Assembly: GCA_036873755.1 (NCBI GenBank)
Contig: JAVTVY010018921.1
Span: 1-64,000, forward strand
Reading direction: 5' to 3'
DNA length: 64,000 nucleotides
Source of the DNA: Hanleya hanleyi
Lineage: Eukaryota > Mollusca > Polyplacophora > Lepidopleurida > Hanleyidae
In this document: piece by piece, positions 1 to 11,480 of the stretch
Position numbering within the stretch: position 1 is the stretch's first letter
Layout: each line of letters starts with the position of its first letter
Position numbers and translations under genes: made by a program
Notes under the pieces: generated by a model
Told to the model about the DNA's origin: nothing
The model's database searches: none
The model's input: only the letters and a program-made list of their open reading frames with translations

Positions 1-1965
1 TCTTCGGGCTTTGAATCTGTAGCTAAAGTTAAGGTGAATAAGGCCCATATTGTTCCAGGCTGGAATGATTGTATATCCGACTTACACGCTCATGCAAGAA
101 CAAGCTTTATTATGTGGAGGGAACATGGTAGCCCACGATGTGGGCCTATCGCTGATTATATGCGCCGTACTAGAAGGCAATTCAAATATGCCCTGCGTGC
201 TTGCAGGAGAGAGGAAATAAATATTCGCTCTGATAAGATGGCACAAGCCTTGTCTGATAATTCATATGACGACTTTTGGAAGGAGGTTAGGACCTCCAAC
301 GCTAAACATATGAGTTTACCAGATCGAATTGACCATGCTGAGGGTGAAAGTGACATTGTCAACCTATGGAAGGATAAATTCTTCCACGTTCTTAATTGTG
401 TCTCCACTGAAAAACACAAACACGAGGTATTAGATGCTCTGGCAAGTTACAGAAACGGATCTTCTGATGTGTCTGCTATTTCACCAGACAATCTTCGTGC
501 TATTATTCGTGATATGAAGAGTAATAAATCCGCTGGTATTGATGGTCTGTCCGCTGAGCATCTCAAGTTTGCACCTGATGCCTTATATGTTCATCTGTCA
601 TTATGTTTCAATGCTATGTTCCTCCATGGGTGTCTCCCTAAAGAACTGACATATGTAGTTGTAAACCCTATTGTCAAAAATAAATCGGGCGACATAACCA
701 AATCAGATAATTACAGACCTATTGCTGTCGCCACTGCTCTATCCAAAGTTATTGAATTATATGTGCTACAGAAGTGTGAGGCGCAGCTCTATAGTTCCGA
801 TTTTCAGTTTGGATTTAAATCCGGTTGCTCTACTGATCAATGCATCTATGTTTTTAAGGAAGTTGTACATTTTTATCGTTCCAATGGCAGCCCTGTTTTT
901 GTATGTTTTTTAGACGCTAGCAAAGCTTTTGATAGAATCAATCATTGGACTCTTCTCAAAAAGCTGATTGATCGAAATTTGCCGATGTGCTTTATCAATA
1001 TACTGTATGTATGGTGCAATACTCAATTGTTTGCCGTCAAGTAGGGCTCCACTGTCTCTTCATTGTTTAAGGTAACGAATGGTGTCAGACAAGGTGGGAT
1101 CTTATCTCCCTGTCTTTTTGCTATATACTTACACGACCTTGACTTGTCATTATCTAAAGCTGGTGTGGGATGCAATATTTCTGGATTATTTGTGAATCAT
1201 TTGCTGTACGCTGATGATATGTGTATCATGTGTCCCTCCGCCAAAGCCTTGCAGAGTCTTTTAAACTATTGTTCTTCTTACGCAGAGTCGCATGATATTG
1301 TCTTCAACACTAAGAAAACCGTGTGTATGGTTTTATCGCCAAGGCGATATCGAGATTTTTTTGCCTCCTCCGGTTAAGTTGGGTGGGGAGTTATTGAAAT
1401 ATGTCAATTGCTACACCTACTTAGGCCATATTATTACGTGTGATCTGTCAGATAATGCGGATATCGAATCGCAAAAGAGAAGGCTTTGCGTCCGTGCTAA
1501 TGTGCTTCTTAGGAAATTCCGTGATTGTACGACTGGTGTTAAGAAAAGTCTTTTTAGAGCATACTGCTGTAATGTTTATTGTTGTCAACTTTGGAGTACT
1601 CATACCACTACTGTTTTTAACGGCAAAGTTATGTACAACAACGCATTTCGATGGCTGCTTCATTATAGATATAGTTGTAGTGCCAGTGCTATGTTTGCTG
1701 TCAACAGCATCCCTTCCTTTGGCGAAATATTGAGGAAGCTGTCTATTGTTTCAAAAGCAGAATTGAGTCCAGCGAAAATCTGATACTGTGTACTATACTT
1801 AAATCCGACCTTATTGTACATTCTGTGCTGCTCGATAAATGGCAGAAACTGTTGTATTCCTCTAAGTAGTGCCTATCGGCACTACATACCACTATGTAAT
1901 CTTGTTTTCTATGTATATATGGACCCGTGTCTGAAATAAAGTATTATTATTATTATTATTATATC
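1..1965 (+). mobile_element. LINE (non-LTR retrotransposon), 5'-truncated by window edge
   Basis: The stretch holds a reverse-transcriptase reading frame, a short 3' UTR, an AATAAA at 1935-1940 and a terminal run of ATT repeats (about 1941-1962). A simple-repeat tail of this kind is usual for LINEs that end in microsatellite-like tails rather than poly(A). The 5' end lies outside the window, so the endonuclease part cannot be judged. The copy is dead (see the coding entry). The clade cannot be fixed by eye; the C-terminal style (K-x-x-LF-x-x-YC...LW) resembles CR1/L2/Jockey-type elements. Confidence 0.85.
34..1783 (+). pseudogene. LINE reverse transcriptase, broken by a stop and a frameshift
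   Basis: The frame reads NKSAGIDGLSAEHLK and NYRPIAVATALSKVIE (RT palm/fingers), then FLDASKAFDRINHW with the first catalytic Asp. An in-frame TAG lies at 1042-1044. The same frame resumes through NGVRQGGILSPCLFAIYL and the catalytic YADD box (about 1207-1218). The frame shifts by one base near 1350, since the frame open to 1377 ends out of register. The rest (YLGHIIT..., the LFRAYCCN/LW block of the C-terminal domain) is read in a frame open from 1292 to 1783. Two independent lesions mean no functional product. The reading frame probably continues 5' of base 34. Confidence 0.85.
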
Positions 1966-1966
1966 T

Positions 1967-2096
1967 TCTTCTTAGATTTTGTGTGCTTATCAATTATAGT
2001 TTTCAGCACAAAAATATGGTCTGAGGTCCGACTGCCTTTTTTAAATCCTATTTGGGACTGGGAGAGTAACTCTTGCTCTTCTACAAAATCGACCAG
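1967..2096 (-). pseudogene. Fragment of a second LINE reverse transcriptase, minus strand
   Basis: Read on the minus strand, these 130 bases give one open frame containing SQIGFKKGSRTSDHIF and VLKTIIDKH. This is the conserved RT block just N-terminal of the first catalytic Asp in many LINEs (pattern Q-x-GF-x-x-G-x-R-T-x-D-x-I-F). No other part of the element is recognisable next to it. It abuts the 3' tail of the preceding LINE, which suggests that LINE inserted into or beside an older dead element. The sequence is different from the LINE upstream. Confidence 0.7.
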
Positions 2097-2440
2097 TCTG
2101 TAATTTTAAATTATATGAGGATATTTCTGCGTGAAGTCATGTGAAATCATTAAACACTAGTGTTAGCATATTTTGCAGCAGGTCGCATTAATTATTGATT
2201 CATCTCCAAGTGCATAGAGGTGATTGCCTCAGGCATTCTCATTTATCAGATATAATCAAGTTTGTCTGACAACTGTTTGGCGCCACAATTTGTCTGTAAG
2301 CAATGTGTCTGGAAGCAAATCGACTTTCCTTGTACATGCAGCATTTATTGAAATGCCACTCAGTTTCATATGTTGTTTTCTGGTTTATCCAATTTCTAGA
2401 ATAAAGTTTTCATTTGTACTGTTTGTAATTGTACTACTAT
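2097..2440. other. No feature seen
   Basis: AT-rich sequence without a convincing reading frame or repeat. It may include the decayed 5' part of the zinc-finger pseudogene that follows, but I cannot align it by eye. Confidence 0.4.
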
Positions 2441-3845
2441 ACAATACTTTTGTTCTAACAGTGCATACAGAATCAACTCTGCTGCAGGTTCAAATTGCAC
2501 CAGGGTTGGTTCCTGACATAATAAAATCATAGTTTGCAACCATTCCGGAGTCGAGTTCTTCCACAGATGTCTGTCGAGCTATTGGTCTCACCAGAAAGTC
2601 CAAAGAAGCCCTCAACGATGGCAGGTATATAGGACTTCCCAGGCATGTGGCCGGTGAAGAACCAAATGGCGTAACGGAAGAGCTGATGATCGACGTCGTT
2701 CTGTAAATCCGGTGACAACGCTCTCGTCAGATATCCAAGCTGCCTTGCAATACCCAATGCTGGATCCGAGAGAGCTTAAGCTGGAACCGGCCATTGAGGG
2801 ACTTGGGGCAGATTTGAGAGAACTGTCGCTGATATTACCAAGAAACCAGTTCATCTCAGACTTGATTGACATTTAGAAGCTGTTGCAGATGGTTTGACAA
2901 TTGAACCCGCCCACCCCTGAAGTGTTTGAATGAAGAGAATCTGGAGGCGAAGTTGAGGAGTGTTATTGTGGTTATAGAACGCGATATTCTCATTAAAATT
3001 GAACCAGTCAATGTAGAGGATATGAAACAATATAAAGACGGACCACCTTTTACATCGATAGAGCTTGATAGAGAGGCAGTTTACCAAAATAATCCAGGTT
3101 ACTGTCTGTGAAAATGAAGCGGGAAGAAAAACCTTGTACAGGAAAATCTGATGGCACTGATAAGTTTTGGAAAACAAAGAAAAGAGTAATTCGCCCAGGA
3201 TCCAAGAGCGGGGTTAATTACAGTAATATGAATAATCTTGCCTGGAGATATAAGTGTGAAATCGGGCAGAAGAACAGTTCGAAGGACAAGCAATGCCAGT
3301 ATGTTAATTGTGGTGAAGGTTTCAATTTTCTGGTGAAGTTGAGTCGGCACAAACGGACACACACTCATATCACTAGGAAACGGCCATTAAGATGCTTAAC
3401 ACGTGAGAAATGTATTGCCAGGAAGAAAATGCTGAAAAAACACAAGGTAGTTCAGATATGAAAGATAATAGGAGTGTGTCATCTGTGGTCTGGATTCGCT
3501 CGCCCTTCGGATAAGATTGGAATTGGATAAACACGTGATGAAACATGGTGGCGAGAAGCCTTGAGAATGTTCAAGCTATGGGAAATGTTTCTCGCGGAAG
3601 GCAGTACTGAAGACCCACAATGAAAGCGCTGCTTTAGATGTAACCTCTGCTTAAATTGGTCCTCCACAGCAGTGAAGTGATAAGACATGAAAGAAGTCAC
3701 TCTGGAGTAAATCTGCTCGAATGCCACTTGTGTGGTAAAAGGTTGAACTTGAAGGCGTGACTTCAACGCACTAGACACGCACATTGGAAACAAGCCATTC
3801 AGATGTTCAGTTTCTGGGTAGAATTATACCAGAAAAAAGCGTTTT
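2441..3845 (+). pseudogene. Decayed paralogue of the zinc-finger gene at 46 kb
   Basis: Several blocks align, in order, with the zinc-finger gene at 46271-49803. The block near 2461-2520 matches its stretch around 46975-47010 (ending GLVP). The block at 2885-3075 matches the pre-finger segment (ENLEAKLRS..., IKIEPV..., PPFTS versus EEKLRS, IKSEQP, PPFTS in the intact gene). The segment 3108-3461 matches the basic linker and first fingers (GFNFLVKLSRHKRTH). Finally 3700-3830 matches the late finger with CHLCGKK and the linker before the next finger. Stops and frameshifts separate every block, and most of the finger array is missing. Introns of the parent cannot be assessed, so I cannot tell a processed copy from a segmental duplicate. 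Confidence 0.8.
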
Positions 3846-4045
3846 AAACAAAACTATGAGGATAGTTCATGTACTCCAAAAGGAAAAAAAAAAAAAAAAT
3901 ATTATGGTTTCGTGTGTGTCGAGGTTTTACACAAGGTAAAGGCTTTAGATGCTCATAAACTAACACATATAACCGACAACCCCAAAAATGTCGCATCTGC
4001 CGGGTGAACTGACAAAGTTCACAGATAATGAGACTCTCCAACATT
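3846..4045. other. Spacer with poly(A) run
   Basis: Contains an A17 run (about 3883-3899) directly after the zinc-finger pseudogene. It could be a retrocopy tail, but no target-site duplication was identified. Confidence 0.4.
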
Positions 4046-4291
4046 AGGAGGTAATGTTGATAGAGACTTGAGGGGCAAAGAACTGGCCACAGTTGGGTTT
4101 AGAAAGGTGATAGTGCCCTGAGCTGTAAAGCACTCCCGAACGTTTGAAGATGGTAAAGATGATGGTGCCCTGAGCTGTAAAGAACTCCCCAACATTTGAA
4201 GATGCTAATGACGATGGTGCCCTGAGCTGCCAAGAACTCCCCAACATTTGCAGATGCTAATGACGATGGTGCCCTGAGCTGTAAAGAACTG
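4046..4291 (+). repeat. 52-bp satellite, subfamily A, left remnant
   Basis: About five diverged copies of the unit GATGCTAATGACGATGGTGC / CCTGAGCTGTAAAGAACTCC / CCAACATTTGAA (52 bp). The array breaks off after AAAGAACT at 4291, exactly where the 5' end of the next LINE begins. The same satellite resumes at the LINE 3' end (17655). The two blocks were probably one array before the insertion. Confidence 0.9.
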
Positions 4292-4344
4292 GTAATGACC
4301 AACGACTCTATCTGGAACGTACGGGAGAGCTGTATATCGATATT

Positions 4345-4645
4345 TTGAACAACAGGTCTCACAAATTCGGAGAATGTGTGGTTTGGGAACAGTTGAGGAT
4401 CACGGCACCTATTTCAAGATGGCGCAGCAAAGGCACGGTTTCCAGCTATAGGCCACGGTCGTGGAAAACATCCTCAAGCCTTTTTTCATTGTTGTCCGGT
4501 GATATACATATCAACCCAGGCCCCGTGAAATGCCCTTGTGGTGTGTGCCAGAAGCCAGTTAAATCCAACCAGCGTGCTATTCAGTGCGATTTGTGTGATC
4601 TATGGCTCCACGCCAAATGCATCGATATGGATTTGAATACTTTAA
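4345..4645 (+). pseudogene. LINE N-terminus with PHD-like zinc finger
   Basis: The frame contains LLSGDIHINPGP, a hallmark seen just before the PHD-like finger of many animal LINE proteins. Then comes CPCGVCQKPVKSNQRAIQCD / LCDLWLHAKC with the Cys4-His-Cys pattern (C-x2-C ... C-x2-C ... H-x2-C). PHD-type fingers at the N-terminus are known from CR1-like and related LINEs, where they are thought to bind nucleic acid or chromatin. The frame is cut at about 4645 by the DNA element and resumes after it at 6517 in a different register (LQLSQCDDLWICA), so an indel also occurred. Confidence 0.8.
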
Positions 4646-6516
4646 GGGGTCACGTCCGATTAATCGAGGCACTTTCTCGATGGCTTCGAGATGGAACGAG
4701 AAATTTCTCGGCTGAAACCGGGAGGGCAGAACCGGGACCCCTGGCGACGTCTCCCGGTTTGCTCCCGGTTCTTTCTCGATCGAAACGTCCCGGTTTTCGA
4801 GATGGACACGAAATTGATCGGTAATCTCGAAGGGGGTCCCTGTTTGTATATGTACGCGTTTGTTGCACTTCAATTGGTCGTTTCTTAGCTTCTCAGGCGA
4901 TCAGATTGTTGTGCGGGTATCATAGTTTGGGGGGGCGATCGTCGTATAAGCATATCGCAACCTAAAATACAATCCCGACAACTGATTGTTTTTTTTCATG
5001 TTATTAAATGTTTAATCGATATATCCATTATATGATGTTTCCTGAACCTAATTGAAAGAAAACGTTTCATTTATCTATATAAATTAAGAATATAAAATTG
5101 AATGATTTTCTCACACATTGATTGTATATTTGATTATTATTCGACGCGAAATAAATGACAAATCAGCCGGATATAATCTGAATAATAATGATAGTGAAGT
5201 ATGCAATAATTATTGTTCCACAATATTGTTTTGAAACGAAACATGGATCGTTTCAACCGAAAAATGAAGTGTGACCGGTGTTTTAGTGAGTAATTCAAAA
5301 CATAATTTTGTATTATTCATTGCAGATTCCACTTTACTGAGAATTACTGTCTTGAGATACAGTTCGAGTAAGGAGATTGTACAGTTATATCAACAAAGTT
5401 TATTTCTGATATAAGTTTGCCTGGTAGAGGTTAATAATGACAATAATGACAATCGGAACTAGAGGTGTTGATAATTCATACCACAGTCGGTCCGCGGAAA
5501 CCGTCGGCTTGTAACAACAGCGAATATAGAGAGGGGTTAATTACTTTCAAAGAAAAACTAGGAAAAATACTTTTGGCGGGGATTAATAAGATATTTCCGT
5601 TCTATTATTTATTGCTAGTTTCATGTGTCTAGCAAATTAACTAATTAATGGAAGTAATTAGCGCCCAATTAGGCTTTAAATCAACGTTCTTGTACATTTT
5701 ACAACAACAATACCACGTGTTGTCAGTGTGAAGAAAGCTTATATGGAATGCTCAAACACTTCGATCGCGCGTTTGTTCATATTATCCGGTGTCAAAATGC
5801 ATTACCGGCCGCTCCTGTGGTCTTTAAAGCTGTTGTATTTCTGAAAACCGCGGAAACCATTGAAGAAACCAGGTACAATAATTTTTCAAGTCACGATCCT
5901 ATCAAATAAGTAATATCAACGAAAATCTCCCGTTCTGATATACCCTCAGAACAAAAATATGGAATTTTATTCCAGACTTGTAGAATTTAGTTCAATTCGC
6001 AGTACCTGGACATATCTCATCAAGTGATTTGAATTCTAAAGCAGGTTCGAAATAATTTACACTGAATAATATCGAGCCAAATTATGTAATTCAATTTGTG
6101 ATGTTTTATTCCTTTCCGTGCGTAAAAAATGCGCTGTCAGAGCAAGTATGCGACTACAGATCTCTAGACGAAATAACAAAATAATGTTAAAAGAATCATG
6201 TTTACTTTACTTCATTATCCATGGCTTAATGCATATGTGCTCGCCGAGATTAGTCTCGGTGCTACAGAGAAGTAAATATAGAGTGAGCATACGCCTTCCG
6301 AATGGTTCAAACCTTCATTTGAAGGCATCTCGATTCCATTCTCGAAGCAAGTCGATTTATTTCGAGGGGGTTCGAGAAGGACTTTTACTTCGAGAAAAAA
6401 CCGGGAGCAAACCGGCACGACAATCGATAGAGATAAACCGGGACCCTTCGAGACGAGATATTTATCGGTTTTACTCGTTTATCGAGAAACCGTCTCGATC
6501 GATTGGACGTGACCCC
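4646..6516. mobile_element. Non-autonomous DNA transposon with TTAA-type target
   Basis: A 1.87-kb insertion whose two ends are inverted copies beginning GGGGTCACGTCC followed by AT-rich sequence. The left flank is TTAA (4642-4645) and the right flank TTAT (6517-6520), which suggests a TTAA target duplication with one mutated base, as in piggyBac- or Kolobok-type elements. About 180 bp inside both ends, CGAGAAA, CCGGGA and TCTCGA motifs recur in both orientations, like subterminal transposase-binding repeats. No transposase-like protein is visible. The interior (about 4900-6200) is AT-rich and featureless. Confidence 0.75.
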
Positions 6517-7044
6517 TTATCTTCAGCTCTCTCAATGTGACGATCTATGGATTTGTGCTACATTGTATGTGTTTTTCTTCGCAATTTCCTTTTGCAAACG
6601 TATCAGACATAGAAGAAAACGCCTAAGAGGAAGGCGGATCAAATGTGTCGTTGAAAACATGGATTACTGTGCTATCTTCTCAATGCCAGATCTATCAAAT
6701 CCGTCAGTAAAACCAAAAACAAGTTGACGCAGTTCCAAGGCATGGTTTATTCAAGTGTTACTCAGCCAGATATCGTAGCTGTCACTGAGACTTGGCTGAA
6801 TGAAACTATAAAAGACGCCGAAATACTAGAAGGGGGTTACAAACTATACCGGCGGGACCGACCTGAAAACCGCAGGGGTGGCGCTGTTTTGCTAGCCACC
6901 AGGACTGGAATTACAAGCGCCAGGCGGAAAGATCTTGAAAGCCCCGACAGCGAAATTCTTGTATGTGAACTACGACCAAACAAACAGCAAAAGTTCGCAG
7001 TTATTACTTGCTACCGACCCCCAGATGGTGACACAACGTTCATC
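6517..7044 (+). pseudogene. LINE N-terminal region and start of AP endonuclease domain
   Basis: Continues the LINE after the DNA element. The first part is broken by frameshifts (LQLSQCDDLWICA, later a LNARSIKS-like block in another frame). From 6724 one frame reads QPDIVAVTETWLNETI, RRDRPENRRGGAVLLAT and CYRPPDGDTTFI. These are the N-terminal conserved blocks of an APE-type endonuclease, including the catalytic Glu in ETWL. The frame is cut at 7044 by the LTR retrotransposon and continues in sense at 14722 after one copy of the 4-bp target duplication. Confidence 0.85.
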
Positions 7045-7778
7045 TGTAAGGGAAGTTATTTCCCTTATTCCCAGTATTGGAGTTTCTGAACTTATGAAGT
7101 CCAGTTTTGTTATATTTTTTTGATATTATATTTGTTATTCGCGGTTTCGCGGTTCGTGAATATATTTATCAATGTTAATTTGTTATCAGTGTCGTCTTTG
7201 TCTGATGTGAGGATGTATTGAAATTGTATGCTAATTTATGAACGTGTTTTTGTGTGCACTCTATGTTAAATGATTACACCGTCATACATGTAAACGTTGG
7301 TCATGTATATGTTTGGGTAAGTTTGAATCGTCGGGGCTGATCCACTGCCGGGGTTCTGAAAGGCATGATATTGCCTGTGGAATACTAATACGGTTTTGTT
7401 TACCAGTTTATTTGGTTTACTTTGTGGTAGCTTGGAATTGTCTGGTGTAAAGGTGTAATATTCACCTGACCAGACAATTCCTCAAATCAAAACTCTTTTT
7501 CCCTTCTGTTTCTGTTTATTTAAGGGGGACCCCGGCAGTGGACGCCATGTCATGGGTGGGGGAAAATAGGTCCGACATTGTTGTATTGTGGAGTCCCTTT
7601 CGCGCGGTTGTACTGTCTTGTCGTATATGTACCGCTTATTTTTGATTTGCTTGACTCTGTCCCGGTTTCCTCTCTTCCCTTCCTCTTGCGTCGATCAGAG
7701 ATCCCAACTTACGAATCTGGGTTGATCTTGGCGCTCCAGAAGTAACGTTATTACATTGGTGCCGTGACTCCCGTTACA
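7045..7778 (+). repeat. 5' LTR
   Basis: 734 bp, TGTAAGGGAAGTTATTTCCC at the start and CCCGTTACA at the end. Compared with the 3' LTR it lacks about 45 bp near 7648, including an AATAAA, so this copy has lost the likely polyadenylation signal. Near its 3' end (7757-7768) it contains a second copy of the primer-binding sequence TGGTGCCGTGAC. Confidence 0.95.
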
Positions 7779-7781
7779 TTT

Positions 7782-7795
7782 TGGTGCCGTGACCA
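7782..7795 (+). other. Primer-binding site for minus-strand synthesis
   Basis: TGGTGCCGTGACCA starts three bases after the 5' LTR. PBSs begin with TGG because they pair with the CCA end of a tRNA. The matching tRNA would end in ...GGCACCA; I cannot name it without a tRNA set. The same 12-mer occurs inside the LTR. Confidence 0.7.
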
Positions 7796-7806
7796 GGATC
7801 TCTGAG

Positions 7807-9096
7807 ATGGCGTCTGGGAGTGGAGGGAGAGTATTTGTGGAAGACACAAAACTGGGAGACATAGTCATGCATGACGTAGACTTGGGAATTGGAGAGGGAT
7901 TTAAACCCTTGAGAAACTACCCGGGGGAATTAAGAACGCCAGCATTATCGATAGGAGGGGCCAGGACTAAATTACCCGACAGGACATTTAACCTTCCCGG
8001 GGATACGATTATAAGTGAGGAGGATAAAAGGTGGGACAGATTGGAAAAATGCATAGATGAGCAAATTTCTAGGCTGGATGGGGCAGTCAAACTAATGGTT
8101 AATAAGCAGACAGAACGGACTAGGCAGGTTGAAAATGACCCTGCATTTAACACTCCGAGTAGAGAATTCATCCCAAGTAGGAATAGTACACCTGGGAAGG
8201 GAGGTAACTTGTGGGGACAGGATAGAATGGAAGGTAGAGGTTCAATGATTTTGACTAGGCGTGAGAAAGAGCCAGACAAATTTGATGGACATGGTGCAGA
8301 GTGGAAAGATTTTATTGTCCATTTTGAACAAGTATCTTTGTGGAATGGTTGGTCAGCTACTGAAAAGGCACAGCAGTTAACCATGTGTTTAAGGGGAGAT
8401 GCACAGAAATTGTTAGGAGATTTACCCCCAGATACTTTGGCCGACTATGATGGTTTAAAAACTATACTTGTTAAGCGGTTTAATCCTCAGGAACGGAAAG
8501 TGGCGCATCGTTGCGAATTCCGTGTGCGCAGGCGTCGGAATAATGAAACTCCAGCTGATTTTGGCTATGCCTTGCGACGCCTTGGGTGTCTTGCTTTCCC
8601 AGAAATGCCCGTAGAGTACCGAGAAGTAAATATACTGGAGCAATTCATTAATGGGATCGGTAGTGCAGAGATGAAGGAGCATGTCATATTCCATCACCCC
8701 AAAACCCTGGAGACTGCCATAGCGCATTCAGTTGAATTCGAAACGGTTGAAGGGTTGAAAAATCCTGTGCCAAAACCTAAAGTGGGGATTATTGCAGAGG
8801 AAGGTGGTGTTAAGGTAGTCAGCAAAGAATGTTCTTCAGACGGCGAAATAGAGGATACATGAATTGATCGGATTCAGGTAGCGCTGGCTAAGCTGGTTAC
8901 GTCATTGGAAGGACAGTTCAAGAAGCTATCCAATGAGATCAGAAGGGGAGGTAATGCTGGAGAGAATTTGTCTCGTAAAGAGTGTTATGTCTGCCATAGG
9001 ATGGGCCATATTTCTTATAACTGTCCGGATAGATACCACCTCACCGAGCCAAAGACAGATTTTGTAGAACAGCCGCCTAGTCAACAGTTAAACTAG
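7807..9096 (+). pseudogene. gag: Gypsy gag (capsid and CCHC nucleocapsid), one in-frame stop
   Basis: I chose the ATG at 7807 because the frame upstream has no other ATG and overlaps the PBS. The middle carries a retrotransposon capsid-type block (KFDGHGAEWKDFIVHFEQ, then W-x(n)-EKAQQLTMCLRGDAQKLL). A TGA at 8860-8862 interrupts it. The same frame then resumes to a zinc knuckle CYVCHRMGHISYNC (CX2CX4HX4C) and a true stop at 9094-9096. Gag packages the RNA into virus-like particles. Apart from the TGA the frame is intact, which suggests the lesion is recent. The gag end overlaps the pol frame (see the frameshift site). Confidence 0.9.
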
Positions 9097-11474
9097 AACG
9101 GGTTGTGTCTGAGGCCGAAGGTGCAGCCCCTTATTTATCAGATGTAAAGGAAAGGTCATGTTTGGGCGTAGGAGCGGTAACGCTATCTTGTTTTTTTGCC
9201 GTCGCTAGAGTAGGGAATAGTTTTCACGAGATGTTGGTAGATACGGGATCAGCGGTGAGTTTGCTGTCTTCTTCTCTATATGAACAGATGAGCGGGGAGG
9301 TCCCAAGTTTGGAGAAAACTAGCGTTGTCTTAAGTACTGCAGATGGAAGTGCTCTAGTTGTTAAAGGGAGAGTCGAGTTAGAATTGAAGCTTAGAGACAA
9401 TGTTTTTGTACATGGGTTTGTAGTAGCTGAACTTGATTTACCGGGAATACTGGGCATAGATTTGCTGAAGCGGTACGAATTAGACGTTAGTGTATCCAAG
9501 GGAAGCTTGGTTATGGGTAGGCATGATATTCCCCTGAGAGGGCGTGTATCGGTTAAATGTGCGAGGGTAAAACTGTCTTCTAAAGTCATTATCGCTCCCG
9601 AGTCAGAAATGCTCATTAGGGGTTACGTGGATGGTCAAACCCGGACTGGCTGTACATTTATGGCAGAGCCACTGAACAGCTTGGATAGGAAGGGCTTGTT
9701 GATGTCCCGCGCGATAGTTGACACTGAAGAGGTAGTTCTGTCGATTATCAACGTGACTGATCAGCCAGTGTTTGTTAGGGCGAATACCACCATAGCCAGT
9801 CTACAAGAGGTGACGGAGGTGCAGGATACGGAAGAGGCAACATTGCCTAATAGAGAGAGATTGAATGTTCCGTCTCATTTAAGGCCACTTTTGAATGGAG
9901 CCTCTGATAAAGAGAGTATAGCACATTTCCTTGGGGAATTTGAGGATGTTTTCATGGGTGTTGATGGTAAACCGGGGCGGACAGGTATCGTTAAGCATTG
10001 TATTAACACTGGTGAGACCAAACCTATTAAGTTACCTCCGCGCCGTACACCTATGGAGCAGCCGGTGACTGTGGAGAGAGAAATTACTCGTATGCTAGAC
10101 GAGGATGTGATCGAACCTAGCAGTAGTCCTTGGTCCTCGCCTGTTCTATTAGTGGGAAAGAAAGACGGTTCTACTAGGTTCTGTGTAGATTATCGTCGGC
10201 TGAATGCTGTAACAGTTAAGGATGCCTATCCGTTGCCTCGCATCGATGACTCGTTAGATTCTTTGGCAGGGACCTGTTGGTTCAGTACCCTTGATCTTGT
10301 GTCTGGATATTGGCAGTGTGAGACGGATGAGCGAGATAAAGAGAAAACGGCCTTTTCCACCCATAAGGGTCTTTACCAGTTCAAAGTTTTGCCTTTTGGG
10401 CTATGTAACGCTCCCGCAAGCTTTGAGAGATTGATGGAACTAGTCCTCAGGGGACTGCAGTGGGACCGTTGCCTGTGTTACCTTGATGATATCATTGTCG
10501 TTGGAGGAACTTTCGAGGAAGATTTCGAAAACCTTAGAGTCGTTTTTCTTCGAATAAGAGAAACTAAACTAAAGTTAAAACCGTCCAAATGCTCACTTTG
10601 TCAACAGGAGATCCCTTATTTAGGACATGTAGTTTCGGGGTCTGGTATCAAATGTGACTCAAGTAAAGTTGAAGCTGTAGCTGAGTGGCCTGAACCTTCC
10701 AATGTTGCCGAGGTGCGAACTTTTCTGGGTTTAGTAGGTTATTATAGACGGTTCGTGCCTGATTTCTCTTCTGTGGCAGGGCCTTTAGTTCAGTTGAAAA
10801 GAAAGGGGGTGAAATTTCGATGGTCGGAAGCTTGTAGAAAGGCGTTTGAGGGATTAAAGCAACTATTAGTTGCTGCCCCTGTTCTCGCCTATCCTAAGAG
10901 AGACGGAGAATTCATACTTGATACCGATGCCAGTATGTGTGGTATAGGAGCTGTGTTGTCTCAAAGGCAGGACGGGGAAGAACGCGTTATAGCATACGCC
11001 AGTGAAACCTTGAACAAACATCAGAGAAGATAATGTACGACATAGTGGGAATTACTCGCTTTGGTCACTTTCGTCAAACATTTTCGGCACTATTTGTGGG
11101 GTCGGCCCTTTTTGGTGAGGACAGACCATGCTTCGTTAACCTGGCTGCGAAACGTTAAAAGTCCAGAGGGAATGATAGCCCGGTGGATATCTGTGCTTGA
11201 CACCTATGATATGGGTTTACAGTATCGTACGGGAGGGCTCCACGGCAACGCCGACAGTCTCTCGCGACAGCCTCATCGAAAGTGTAAGCGCGAGGATTGT
11301 GAGGATTGTGTAGAGGTTAGTGTGGGTAAGGTACAGCCTTTGGCATCGTCTGACATTTGCACTAGTGTCCCGGAACCTTGCCAGGTCGCTACAGTTGAGG
11401 GTAGCGAAGATAGGTCCAGTGTTTTGCCGTGCGCTGACTCGGCCACCCCTGACTCCGATCGAGAGGTTAACTGA
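9081..11474 (+). pseudogene. pol: Gypsy pol, part 1: protease, reverse transcriptase, RNase H
   Basis: Open from 9081 (after a TAG at 9078), probably entered by -1 frameshifting from gag rather than by its own start. The protease active site DTGS is at about residue 46 counting from 9105. RT blocks follow: SSPWSSPVLLVGKKDGS, STLDLVSGYWQ, FGLCNAPASFERLM and YLDD (codons 10479-10490). The RNase H start is DTDASMCGIGAVLSQ. Two stops (TAA 11031-11033 and a TAG 12 bases on) interrupt RNase H. The same frame continues through ELLALVTFVKHFRHYLWG and DHASLTWL to a TGA at 11472-11474. These enzymes mature Gag-Pol and convert the RNA into DNA. Confidence 0.92.
9087..9093 (+). promoter_or_regulatory. 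Candidate -1 ribosomal frameshift site, GTTAAAC
   Basis: In the gag frame the last codons are TTA AAC followed directly by the stop TAG. The seven bases GTTAAAC allow both tRNAs to slip back one base onto GTT AAA. The pol frame is -1 relative to gag and is open from 9081, so a slip here enters pol exactly. GUUAAAC is a known slippery heptamer in equine arteritis virus. I have not identified a downstream pseudoknot. Confidence 0.7.
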
Positions 11475-11480
11475 TTTGAT

